DNA from: an uncultured Prevotellaceae bacterium
GTDB taxonomy: Bacteria > Bacteroidota > Bacteroidia > Bacteroidales > Bacteroidaceae
DNA: 64,000 nucleotides
Reading direction: 5' to 3'
NCBI GenBank assembly: GCA_900316265.1
Contig: ONCH01000001.1
Coordinates: forward strand, 1 to 64,000
In this document: positions 27,958 to 35,928 of the stretch, in pieces
How the letters are laid out: every line of letters starts with the position of its first letter
Position numbering within the stretch: the first letter of the stretch is position 1
Program-made: the position numbers and the translations under genes
The notes under the pieces: model-generated
Told to the model about the DNA's origin: nothing
The model's input: only the letters and a program-made list of their open reading frames with translations
Databases searched by the model: none

Positions 27958-28013
27958 AGTTTAGAGTTTAGAGTTTATAGTTTAGAGTTTAAAGTTTAAA
28001 GTTAAGAGTTTAA
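27958..28013 (+). repeat. Eight 7-bp tandem units between the lipoprotein and STAS genes
   Basis: Units AGTTTAG, AGTTTAG, AGTTTAT, AGTTTAG, AGTTTAA, AGTTTAA, AGTTAAG and AGTTTAA fill the spacer, followed by CG and the ATG at 28016. Copy number could change by slippage and alter the spacing to the STAS start. Confidence 0.75.
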
Positions 28014-28015
28014 CG

Positions 28016-28318
28016 ATGATATTTGACATTCAACAACAGCCGCAAGGCATGTACGCCACCGTCAGTGGCCGATTAGACACCCCCGCAGCCGTCAAGGCCC
28101 AGCAGGAGATTCTCCCTCTGTTGGAGAATGCCGACAAGGCTATCACACTCGACTGCAAAGGCTTGGAGTACATCAGTTCATCAGGTCTGCGCCTTTTCCT
28201 TACCATCCGTAAGGAGGTTGCTGCCAAGGGTGGAAGCGTTGTTATTCAGAACATCAACGATGACATCAAGAAGGTGTTCATGATGACTGGTTTCTTCAAC
28301 CTCTTCACCATTAGCTGA
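28016..28318 (+). CDS. STAS-domain anti-sigma-factor-antagonist-like protein
   Basis: A 100-residue single-domain protein of the SpoIIAA/RsbV type. Beta strands around VSGRLDT and AITLDCKGLEYISSSGLRLFLTI are typical. The usual DSSG phospho-site reads S54-S55-S56-G57, so S55 is the predicted phosphoserine and the preceding Asp is replaced by Ser. The fused kinase and phosphatase at 21675-24089 could phosphorylate and dephosphorylate it (inference). No sigma factor of the SigB type is encoded nearby, so the downstream output is unknown. Ends the locus at the terminator 28346-28380. Confidence 0.88.
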   Translation: MIFDIQQQPQGMYATVSGRLDTPAAVKAQQEILPLLENADKAITLDCKGLEYISSSGLRLFLTIRKEVAAKGGSVVIQNINDDIKKVFMMTGFFNLFTIS

Positions 28319-28345
28319 CACAAACGCGTTATATACTAACAAATA

Positions 28346-28380
28346 GCCGGAGAAGTTCATGGAGACTTCCCCGGCTTTTT
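28346..28380 (+). terminator. Terminator after the STAS gene
   Basis: Stem GCCGGAGAAGT (28346-28356) against ACTTCCCCGGC (28365-28375) with one mismatch, followed by TTTTT. Confidence 0.8.
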
Positions 28381-28400
28381 CTATATAGCAAGCTTCCTGA

Positions 28401-30164
28401 TTACGGAAGCACTACCTTTCTACCATTCACGATATACAGGCCCTTATTTAGAGGTGAGACCTTGCGACCCTGCAGGTCATAGACATCACTTCTGCCCTCT
28501 TCCGTCTTACTTCTTACATCCATAATGCCCGTAGCGTTGAAGTCGTCCGCCTTGAGGGTGATGCGACCCACTACGAAGTCGTCGTCCTTGGCAGCACCGG
28601 TGTAGAACACGATGACATAGTCGCCTCTCTGAGCCACCGTGAACTCAAACTTCTGAGGACGGATGCTGGTAAAGGCGTTTGCCGTATTGCCACCGATATT
28701 CTTCGTGGGCGTGATAACGGTCGAAGCCACCGTCTGGCCGTTGGCGTCCTCCAAGGCCACCGTCACGGGCACGTGTTCAGGGTGTTCCCAGTTGTACAGT
28801 CTGAAGCTGAGCGTGTAATGTCCTGTGTGCAGCGTCATTGTAGAGCGGCCTGAGGCGTCACCGAACTTCGCCCACGCGGCCTTCTCTCCGCCTGCGGCGT
28901 TCTGTATCAGCAGACCATACTCGAAGCCCTTGCTCTCATTGGTGAAGTGCAGCAGGCGAGGACCGTTGGTAAAGGGCAGACCACCACCCACACGCGTCGA
29001 GGAGCCGGTGCCATTGCTGACATACCAGTCCTGTGGCACGATACCTTCCATATTGAAACGGCCGCTCAGGTCATACGTCGTCTCTGATGTTACGCAGTTA
29101 ATCAGACACGAGGCCTCGCCCGTCTTGCCATTGCTGTCCGTCACCTCCATGCGCACGTCGTGCGTACCGACTGCAGGAGCCGTCAGTGTGGCGGTATAGG
29201 GAGCCGCTGTCAGGGTCTGCAGCAGCGTGGTGCCATCATAGATGTCTGCCTTCACAATCTCACCCTGCTGGGCTTGCGCAGTAGCCTCAATGGCGAAGTC
29301 GTGGAAGGTAGCCTCACCCTCAGGAGCCATGCAGAGGTGCGTGGTTTCGCCAGCAGGCACCGTGATGCGCGCCTTGGGCTGGTTCAACGAGAAGCGCTTG
29401 CAGAAGTTCCATATCAGCTTACGGTTGTCGGTCATTGGCCAGTGGCCGCCACTGTGGTAAGAGAACAGCCACACCTCGCCACCGTTCGCACCACCTGTCC
29501 ATTTTTCCAGGTCACCGTCATACCAGCCGGGCTGATACACCGTCTTGCTATATTGCGTGTGCTTGTCGTGCTTGGCATAGTTCTCTATGTAGGCATGGAT
29601 GCCATATTGTTCATAGCCGAACACATCGTCATCGTAGGCGATGCACTCCAGCAGGTTCACGGGCTTCTGACATTTGTTCCAGGGCTGCTCAGTGAACTGG
29701 ATGCCACTGGTGGGCGCAAAGGCCGCAATCTTGTTCTGCATGTTCGCTATGCAGTGGTGAATCAGCATGGAGCCCATCGAGAAGCCCGACCAATAGACGC
29801 GGTCCTTGTCAATGTTATAGCGGGTGTACATCTCGTCGATGGCCTTGCTGACGAAGTTCTGGTCGTTCGTACCGCCAATGTCCCATGTGTTGCCGTCGCT
29901 ACGCAGATAGGTCACCACGAACTTCGCCGTGTCAATCAGCTCATACAGCTTGTCAGAGCCATACTGGTACTCCGGGTCCTGGTTCATGCCGTGCGTCACA
30001 ATGAAGAGCGGCGACTTCTCAGGCAACGTGTTTGGGGTGAAGACCACCATGTTTCTTTGTTTTCCGTTTACGGTGATGTTGATAGACTGCTGCTCGTAAG
30101 CCGACACCTGCGACGCCAGCAACAGCAATAACAATGCGAATAGTGAGTAATGTGGGTATTTCAT
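28401..30164 (-). CDS. Secreted alpha/beta-hydrolase esterase (CE1/PHB-depolymerase-like) with accessory domains
   Basis: A 587-residue exported enzyme. The signal peptide ends near SQVSA. The catalytic domain (about 25-285) has nucleophile motif GFSMG (in YWSGFSMGSM) and the catalytic His in SYHSGGHWP. An Ig-like domain (about 290-360; GTHDVRMEVTDSNGK) and a beta-sandwich module that may bind glycans (about 370-545) follow. The tail (YDLQGRKVSPLNKGLYIVNG) is the Prevotella secretion-tail type. Relatives release acetyl or feruloyl groups from plant polysaccharides or degrade polyesters; the exact ester is not readable. Promoter TATCTTTG at 30189-30196. Confidence 0.8.
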   Translation of the reverse strand: MKYPHYSLFALLLLLLASQVSAYEQQSINITVNGKQRNMVVFTPNTLPEKSPLFIVTHGMNQDPEYQYGSDKLYELIDTAKFVVTYLRSDGNTWDIGGTNDQNFVSKAIDEMYTRYNIDKDRVYWSGFSMGSMLIHHCIANMQNKIAAFAPTSGIQFTEQPWNKCQKPVNLLECIAYDDDVFGYEQYGIHAYIENYAKHDKHTQYSKTVYQPGWYDGDLEKWTGGANGGEVWLFSYHSGGHWPMTDNRKLIWNFCKRFSLNQPKARITVPAGETTHLCMAPEGEATFHDFAIEATAQAQQGEIVKADIYDGTTLLQTLTAAPYTATLTAPAVGTHDVRMEVTDSNGKTGEASCLINCVTSETTYDLSGRFNMEGIVPQDWYVSNGTGSSTRVGGGLPFTNGPRLLHFTNESKGFEYGLLIQNAAGGEKAAWAKFGDASGRSTMTLHTGHYTLSFRLYNWEHPEHVPVTVALEDANGQTVASTVITPTKNIGGNTANAFTSIRPQKFEFTVAQRGDYVIVFYTGAAKDDDFVVGRITLKADDFNATGIMDVRSKTEEGRSDVYDLQGRKVSPLNKGLYIVNGRKVVLP

Positions 30165-30188
30165 ACACTTAATAAGTTAATAGCGCTG

Positions 30189-30196
30189 CAAAGATA
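30189..30196 (-). promoter_or_regulatory. Bacteroidetes -7 element for the esterase
   Basis: CAAAGATA on the plus strand, TATCTTTG on the minus strand, 24 bases before the start at 30164. Confidence 0.6.
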
Positions 30197-30237
30197 CAGC
30201 ATATCTTCCAAATAACCAAAAATAAATCACGATTTAT

Positions 30238-30268
30238 TTTGTATTTCTCTCGGTTTGCACTACCTTTG
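30238..30268 (+). promoter_or_regulatory. Full Bacteroidetes promoter for the LuxR-type regulator
   Basis: TTTG at 30238-30241, a 19-bp spacer, then TACCTTTG at 30261-30268. The ATG is at 30277, 8 bases later, which implies a very short leader. Confidence 0.75.
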
Positions 30269-30276
30269 CAAACAAT

Positions 30277-30888
30277 ATGGAAACAATGGGACAGCCAAAG
30301 ATAGCCGTAGTAGGTAGCAACACACTGGCGCTGATAGGTATGCGACAGCTGTTGCAGAGCGTGATGCCGATAGTCGAGGTAGTCACGCTGGGCTCCTTTG
30401 CCGAACTCACTGCCAACCATCCCGACCAGTATTTCCACTACTTCGTCTCGATGGAAATAGTGCTCAGCGAGCGTGCCTTCTTCCTGGAGCGCAGACGAAA
30501 AACCATCGTGCTGACAACGACTCAGAACGAGACCGCCCAGCTGTCCGACTTCCACTGTCTCTACATCAACCAACCCGAACAGCAACTGCTCCATGCACTG
30601 CTCCAATTGGAACAGCATGCCCACCGCGGCGGTCGCAACCTACCGCCCACAGCCACCGAGTCCGCTCAGTCCCGCCAGCTGCTGACACGTCGCGAGGTGG
30701 AGGTCATGTCACTCATCGTGCAAGGCTATATTAATAAAGAGGTGGCCGACAAGCTCCACATCGGTTTATCCACCGTCATCACCCATCGCAAAAACATCAT
30801 GGACAAGCTCGGCCTGAAAAGCGTGTCGGCACTGACCATCTATGCCGTCACCCACGGCTACGTGGACGTAGATAAGGTCAAGGGGTGA
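30277..30888 (+). CDS. LuxR/NarL-type regulator with a degenerate receiver domain
   Basis: A 203-residue protein. The N-terminal half (1-115) has receiver-like strands (PKIAVVGSN) but reads YFVSMEIVLSE where a response regulator carries its phospho-acceptor Asp. Control by phosphorylation is thus unlikely. The C-terminal LuxR-type HTH is intact (LTRREVEVMSLIVQGYINKEVADKLHIGLSTVITHRKNI, about 145-185). A second in-frame ATG three codons in is also possible. It directly precedes the barrel-imelysin-cytochrome genes, which have their own promoter at 30915-30946, and may regulate them (inference). Confidence 0.85.
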   Translation: METMGQPKIAVVGSNTLALIGMRQLLQSVMPIVEVVTLGSFAELTANHPDQYFHYFVSMEIVLSERAFFLERRRKTIVLTTTQNETAQLSDFHCLYINQPEQQLLHALLQLEQHAHRGGRNLPPTATESAQSRQLLTRREVEVMSLIVQGYINKEVADKLHIGLSTVITHRKNIMDKLGLKSVSALTIYAVTHGYVDVDKVKG

Positions 30889-30914
30889 GGAATAAATTTT
30901 CATCATTTTTAGGT

Positions 30915-30946
30915 ATTGCCGGAAATGTTAATACTTGTTACCTTTG
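30915..30946 (+). promoter_or_regulatory. Promoter for the barrel/imelysin/cytochrome operon
   Basis: TTG at 30915-30917, a 21-bp spacer, then TACCTTTG at 30939-30946. The ATG is at 30979. Confidence 0.6.
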
Positions 30947-30978
30947 CAGCCGGAAATCGACATTAAAGGTAAAAAGAC

Positions 30979-32247
30979 ATGAAAAGAATTGGATTAGCAC
31001 TGATAAGTGCGTGCTGCGTCCTGACTGCCGGCGCACAGAGCCGCCTGAGCGTGGGTGGCTACGGTGAAGCAGCCTTCTCACGTAACTTCTACAGCGACCA
31101 CGTGAGTCGCTACAGTCAACCGGAAGAACATAAGGACGACCCCTCGCACGGGCGTTTCGACATACCGCATGCCGTGGTCTGGCTGGGGTATGATTTCGGC
31201 AAAGGCTGGACACTGGGCACGGAGATAGAGTTCGAGCACGGTGGCACGGGCATCGCCTACGAGAAGGAAGACGAGGAAGGCGGTGAGTGGGAACAGGAAA
31301 CCGAGAAGGGCGGCGAGGTAGAGCTGGAGCAGTTCTGGATACAGAAGTCGTTTGCCCGTTGGGCTAACCTCCGTGTGGGTCATATCGTGGTGCCCGTGGG
31401 TCTGACGAATGCCCACCACGAGCCACTGAACTTCTTTACCGTCTATCGTCCGGAGGGTGAGAGCACTATCATGCCATGTACGTGGCACCAGACGGGTGTC
31501 TCTTTCTGGGGTCGCTACAAGGACTTCCGCTACGAGGCGCAGCTGGTGGCTGGTCTGAACAGCGACAACTTCACGAATACGGGTTGGATAAAGAAAGGAC
31601 ATAAGTCGCCCATGGAGTTTGATGTAGCTAACAAATACGGCGTTGCCCTGCGCGTGGACAACTACAGCGTGCCTGGGCTGCGTATCGGACTGAGCGGCTA
31701 CTACGGTCACTCAATCGGTAACACCTACCCTGCCGAGAAGGACGGCATCAGCACGAAGTATAAAGGACGCGTAGCCATTGGCAGCATTGACCTTACCTAT
31801 AATGCCCACAACTGGATTGTGCGTGGACAGGCTGACTACGGTTATCTGGGCAGTGCCGACCAACTGAAATACATGTATAACCGCAAGAATTCGAAGTCGC
31901 CCTTCAAGCACTCGGCCTTTGTCAGCGGCAACGCCTACGCCATCGGCATCGAGGCTGGCTACGACATCTTGTCGTTATGGTCGAAGGACAAAGGTCAAAG
32001 GTCGAAAGCTGACAGCGAGAAGCTCTACGTCTTCGGACGCTACGAGAGCTACAACCCCTATGCTTCGGACACGAAGAACACCAGCTACGGCTATACCAAG
32101 GTGCAGCGTATTGTGGCTGGCATCAACTACATGCCGATAAAGGAGATTGTGGTCAAGGCAGAGTACAGTCACCGCTTCCTGGACAGCCAGTATAACCATG
32201 AGCCAAGCATCAACATCGGCATTGCGTATGAGGGATTCTTTAAGTAG
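30979..32247 (+). CDS. Outer-membrane beta-barrel protein of the imelysin locus
   Basis: A 422-residue exported protein with a signal peptide (ending TAGAQ) and alternating aromatic/polar strands through to the C-terminal IAYEGFFK, typical of a porin-like barrel. A Glu/Gly-rich acidic loop (about residues 93-118) and several His residues could bind metal ions (inference). I assign no formal family. It precedes an imelysin and a di-heme cytochrome, which supports a metal-uptake or metal-sensing setting. Confidence 0.75.
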   Translation: MKRIGLALISACCVLTAGAQSRLSVGGYGEAAFSRNFYSDHVSRYSQPEEHKDDPSHGRFDIPHAVVWLGYDFGKGWTLGTEIEFEHGGTGIAYEKEDEEGGEWEQETEKGGEVELEQFWIQKSFARWANLRVGHIVVPVGLTNAHHEPLNFFTVYRPEGESTIMPCTWHQTGVSFWGRYKDFRYEAQLVAGLNSDNFTNTGWIKKGHKSPMEFDVANKYGVALRVDNYSVPGLRIGLSGYYGHSIGNTYPAEKDGISTKYKGRVAIGSIDLTYNAHNWIVRGQADYGYLGSADQLKYMYNRKNSKSPFKHSAFVSGNAYAIGIEAGYDILSLWSKDKGQRSKADSEKLYVFGRYESYNPYASDTKNTSYGYTKVQRIVAGINYMPIKEIVVKAEYSHRFLDSQYNHEPSINIGIAYEGFFK

Positions 32248-32283
32248 GTTAAAGAAGTTAAAGAAGTTAAAGGAGTTAAAGAA
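32248..32283 (+). repeat. Four 9-bp GTTAAAGAA units
   Basis: GTTAAAGAA, GTTAAAGAA, GTTAAAGGA, GTTAAAGAA start immediately after the barrel gene stop and end 28 bases before the imelysin ATG. A related GTTTAAGA-type spacer occurs at about 33660-33690, before the cytochrome gene. Confidence 0.7.
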
Positions 32284-32311
32284 GATAACTAACCACATAA
32301 ATTTTAGCACA

Positions 32312-33649
32312 ATGAAAAAGTATCTTAACTTGTCAGTTGCCGTCCTGCTGGGCGCACTGACGCTTACCGCATGTAGCGAATCTAACGACAATGACAACGA
32401 GGAGAGCGGCTTCAACATCGTGAAGACCGCACCGCTGACCGACGAAGACAGCTATCCGTTGAACACGCTGGATGGCAACTACAGCCAGAAGCAGTTCGGA
32501 CAGACAGCCATGGACGACTGCGACGAGCTGGGCAGCCAACTCGTCAAGGCTAACGCCACGATTGCCAAGGCTCAGCTCAACAGTCAGCAGGAGGCTTTCC
32601 TGTACAAAGTGCTGGAGAACCTCGTTGACAACGTGATTGTGCCTACCTACAAGCAGCTGGCCGACAATACGGAAGACCTGGAGAAGACCCTCCACGGACT
32701 GACTGCTGCCAACATCACACAGGTACAGATTGACAAGGCCTGCACCGACTTCAAGGCAGCCCGTCTCTACTGGGAGCGCTCAGAGGCTTTCCTCGGTGGT
32801 GCTGCTGCCGACTTCGACATTGACCCGACTATCGACTCATGGCCACTGAACCGTTCACTGCTGCAGACCTATCTGCAGTCGGGACGTACAGACTTCAGCG
32901 AGGAGGAGATTGAGGATGCCACCATTCTGGGTTTCCACGCCCTGGAGTTCCTGCTGTTCCGCAACGGTCAGCCCCGTAAGGCTGCTGAGTTTCAGACAAA
33001 CGACACCTACAAAGGTTTCGAGCAGATTAGCGGTGCCTCAGAATTGGCCTACGCACAGCGCATCTGCACGCTGCTGAAGGAGCGCACCTTCCAGTTGCAG
33101 GTTGCCTGGGAGGGCGAGAAGGACGCTGCACGTACAGCCGTCGTCAAGGCTGCTGGTCTGGAGTACCAGACCGAGAAGGGTCTCTCCTTCGGTGACAACA
33201 TGAAGCAGGCCGGCAAGAGCAGCAAGAGCACTTTTGCCTCGCTGACCGATGCCATTGCCCAGGTGCTGAGCGACGATGAGGGTAGCTGCTTCGCCATCTG
33301 CAACGAGGTAGGTACCGCCAAGATTGCGAATCCCTTTGCTAATGCGGACATCGCGTATGTGGAGTCGCCCTACAGCTATAACTCCATCACCGACTTCCGC
33401 GACAACATCCGTTCTATCCGCAACGTATGGCTGGGTAGCACCGACAAGACCGCTAACGACTTCAGCTTCCACACCTTCTTTGCCAGCGTAGGCAGTCAGA
33501 GCATGAACACATCGCTGGAGCAGTCGTACGTCAATGCCATCAGCGCCATCAGCAACATGCCTGCACCCTTCGTGAAGTACTGCAGCGTGGTATGGGGCAA
33601 GGACTTTGACGACCCAGACAACTGGGAATCAACCTCTGGAGAGGAGTAG
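32312..33649 (+). CDS. Imelysin-family (M75) lipoprotein
   Basis: A 445-residue lipoprotein (lipobox LTAC, Cys about residue 22). It carries the imelysin signature GxHxxE as GFHALE (residues 207-212), and the region SWPLNRSLLQTYL that precedes it in the family. Imelysins (IrpA, EfeO/EfeM relatives) are periplasmic or surface proteins of bacterial iron uptake. The name peptidase M75 is historical and proteolysis is doubtful. The gene sits between an outer-membrane barrel and a di-heme cytochrome, a combination also found in Proteobacteria. The ATG at 32312 is preferred because it begins the lipoprotein signal. Confidence 0.9.
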   Translation: MKKYLNLSVAVLLGALTLTACSESNDNDNEESGFNIVKTAPLTDEDSYPLNTLDGNYSQKQFGQTAMDDCDELGSQLVKANATIAKAQLNSQQEAFLYKVLENLVDNVIVPTYKQLADNTEDLEKTLHGLTAANITQVQIDKACTDFKAARLYWERSEAFLGGAAADFDIDPTIDSWPLNRSLLQTYLQSGRTDFSEEEIEDATILGFHALEFLLFRNGQPRKAAEFQTNDTYKGFEQISGASELAYAQRICTLLKERTFQLQVAWEGEKDAARTAVVKAAGLEYQTEKGLSFGDNMKQAGKSSKSTFASLTDAIAQVLSDDEGSCFAICNEVGTAKIANPFANADIAYVESPYSYNSITDFRDNIRSIRNVWLGSTDKTANDFSFHTFFASVGSQSMNTSLEQSYVNAISAISNMPAPFVKYCSVVWGKDFDDPDNWESTSGEE

Positions 33650-33703
33650 TTGATGGTTTATGGGTTTAATGGTTTAAGAGTTTAAGAGTTTAAAAATATA
33701 GGC

Positions 33704-35374
33704 ATGAAACGAATACTTTATCTTTGCGCCTTATTACCTTTCTTGGCGGCGTGCTCTGACGACAATACAGAGCTCAGTGACCTTGGGTCGCTGAAGCCCG
33801 CTGACGAGGTGTTCGGTAAGGCTACCGGCAATTTCACTGCCGACGAGTGGTATCCTGGTGGTAAACTGGGAACCACCGACAAAGCCAGCTACTCAGCGGC
33901 AACACCTGCTGCTGAACAGGCAGGTATGGAGAACGACTTCAACGTGGGTGAGGACTTCTTTGAGCACCTCTACACCTACGACCAGGAGCCACGTAAGGGA
34001 CTGGGACCGGCATGGGTGCGCAACTCGTGCATCGCCTGTCACCCGTCGTACGGTCACGGCAAGCGCCAGACCGAGTATCGTGCCAACCAGATTGGCAACG
34101 GTTACTTGCTGGTGATCTATCACCCAGACAACAACGCTTACATCTCTGAGGTGACGGGTATGCCGCAGACACAGGCCATGGCGCCCTTCAAGGCACCCAT
34201 CAACGAAGACCTGATTAGCATTGAATGGAAAGAGGTGACGGCCATGGAGAGCGGTCTGCCCCTGCAGTTTGAGGACGGTGAGCGCTACAGCCTCATCTAC
34301 CCCGAGGTGCGCATTCCACAGGAGGCCTTCAACACCGACCCCAAGCCCACCAACTATGACGTGCGCCTGGAGTCAACCATCGGTGTATATGGTACGGGAC
34401 TGCTCGACGCCATCAGTGCCGACGACATGAAGGCACAGTATCAGCAGGAGGCCTCGCACGGCGTACAGCTGAACCCTGCCATCTGGGATACCGCCAAGAA
34501 CGACTGGGCATCGACGGCGTGGTATACGCTGGCTGACGGAACGAAGATGATTAAGAAGTTCACCTACGCCATGACGCGTGCGTCGCTGCAAGACGGTGCT
34601 GGTGCCAATGCCATCTGGAACATCACCAACGTGTCGCGCTCCGACCGTCCGAAACTCTACACCACAGCCGCCTGGGCACAGGCTATGTCGGAGGATGCCG
34701 ACGTCATTGCGACCATCAAGGCCAACCCTGCATCGCCTTACTATGCTGACGGCACAACTACTGGCATCAGCGATGCCGTACGCCATCTGCTGGACCCATC
34801 GACGAACCAGTTCGACAACCAGTGGCACAACAGCCAGCCGGAGATGAGCGACAAGCAGTACTATCAGTTTATGGTCTGGCACCGCGGACTGGCCGTGCCT
34901 GCTGCCCGCAACCTGAACAGCAGCGACGTACAGCGTGGCAAGGAGCTGTTCAATGAGATTGGCTGTGCACGCTGTCACCGTCCGTCGTGGACCACTAGCG
35001 AGGACACTCCATGGGTGGATGCCTCTATCAAGGCTTATGCCAGCAGCATGGGTAAGGACTATAAGAGTATGCTGCCCCGCTATCCGAATCAGGTCATCTG
35101 GCCTTATACCGACATGGTACAGCACCGTCTGTTTATGATGAACGACATCCGCACAGGCTGGTGCCGCACTACCCCACTCTGGGGACGTGGACTGAGCCGC
35201 CGACTGACGGGTGCCGACGACCGTCTGCACGACTGCCGTGCACGTAACGTCATAGAGGCCATCATGTGGCACGGCTACTCCAAACAGTCGGATGCCTACA
35301 AGCCTACCGAGAAATTCTTTCACCTCAGCAAGGCTGACCGCAACGCTGTGGTACAGTTCCTTGAATCTATCTAA
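33704..35374 (+). CDS. Di-heme oxidoreductase-like c-type cytochrome (DUF1111 family)
   Basis: A 556-residue lipoprotein (lipobox FLAAC, Cys about 17). Two CxxCH heme-attachment sites are visible: CIACH at residues 109-113 and CARCH at 421-425. The layout matches the DUF1111 predicted thiol/di-heme oxidoreductases that often neighbour imelysins. It probably changes the redox state of a metal or a partner protein at the surface. A c-type cytochrome needs a maturation system, and a shortened CcsA-like frame starts at its stop codon (1-nt overlap). Confidence 0.9.
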   Translation: MKRILYLCALLPFLAACSDDNTELSDLGSLKPADEVFGKATGNFTADEWYPGGKLGTTDKASYSAATPAAEQAGMENDFNVGEDFFEHLYTYDQEPRKGLGPAWVRNSCIACHPSYGHGKRQTEYRANQIGNGYLLVIYHPDNNAYISEVTGMPQTQAMAPFKAPINEDLISIEWKEVTAMESGLPLQFEDGERYSLIYPEVRIPQEAFNTDPKPTNYDVRLESTIGVYGTGLLDAISADDMKAQYQQEASHGVQLNPAIWDTAKNDWASTAWYTLADGTKMIKKFTYAMTRASLQDGAGANAIWNITNVSRSDRPKLYTTAAWAQAMSEDADVIATIKANPASPYYADGTTTGISDAVRHLLDPSTNQFDNQWHNSQPEMSDKQYYQFMVWHRGLAVPAARNLNSSDVQRGKELFNEIGCARCHRPSWTTSEDTPWVDASIKAYASSMGKDYKSMLPRYPNQVIWPYTDMVQHRLFMMNDIRTGWCRTTPLWGRGLSRRLTGADDRLHDCRARNVIEAIMWHGYSKQSDAYKPTEKFFHLSKADRNAVVQFLESI

Positions 35375-35928
35375 TGCGAAAAACACTCCTTTTAATATTA
35401 TGGACTGCAATGGTCTCTGTGGCATGGGGGGAAACGATGCCACAGACCACTGCAGCTCATTTTTGTCAGTTGCTGGTCAAGACCAATGAAGGTCGTCTGA
35501 TGTCGCTCCATGCCTTTATCCGGCAGACGCCTGCCGCCAGCGACAGTCTGACCATAGAGCAGCAGTTTGCCGACTACGTGTTCCACTATGGCGGCTGGCA
35601 GTCGCTGCGCATCTTCCCCCATCAGCAAGCTGACGGTAACGTAGTCTGGCTGGCTCCCGACGACATAGACCATCCTGCTACGCTCAGCGAAGAACATCAG
35701 AAATACATCAACGAGGTATTGCCCCGCATGGCTGCAGAGGCTGAGACTGGTAACTGGGAAACAGTCGATGAATATACTGACCGCTTGCTGCAATACCAAC
35801 GCACTTTCTCGGCTACCACACCGATACGTCAGGCAGGTGGTAGCACCACCACAATACTTGCGGGATTTCTTTTACTCCTTTTTATCGCGTCAGCGAGAAC
35901 TTCATGCTCAGGCCGAAGTCGTGGGTAG
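35374..35928 (+). CDS. Shortened CcsA-like cytochrome c biogenesis frame, possible remnant
   Basis: A 184-residue protein. A signal peptide (MRKTLLLILWTAMVSVAWGE) is followed by a periplasmic domain with EGRLMSLHAF, FHYGGWQSLRIFP, NWETVDEYTDRLLQYQRTF, which resembles the region before the first core membrane helices of Bacteroidetes CcsA proteins. The frame then enters one hydrophobic stretch (TTILAGFLLLLFIAS) and ends at 35928, inside the 3' end of the convergent sprA gene. The heme-handling core of CcsA is missing, so this is either a truncated relic or a short specialised protein. The overlap with sprA (35882-35928) is unusual and suggests an old deletion at this junction. Confidence 0.5.
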   Translation: MRKTLLLILWTAMVSVAWGETMPQTTAAHFCQLLVKTNEGRLMSLHAFIRQTPAASDSLTIEQQFADYVFHYGGWQSLRIFPHQQADGNVVWLAPDDIDHPATLSEEHQKYINEVLPRMAAEAETGNWETVDEYTDRLLQYQRTFSATTPIRQAGGSTTTILAGFLLLLFIASARTSCSGRSRG

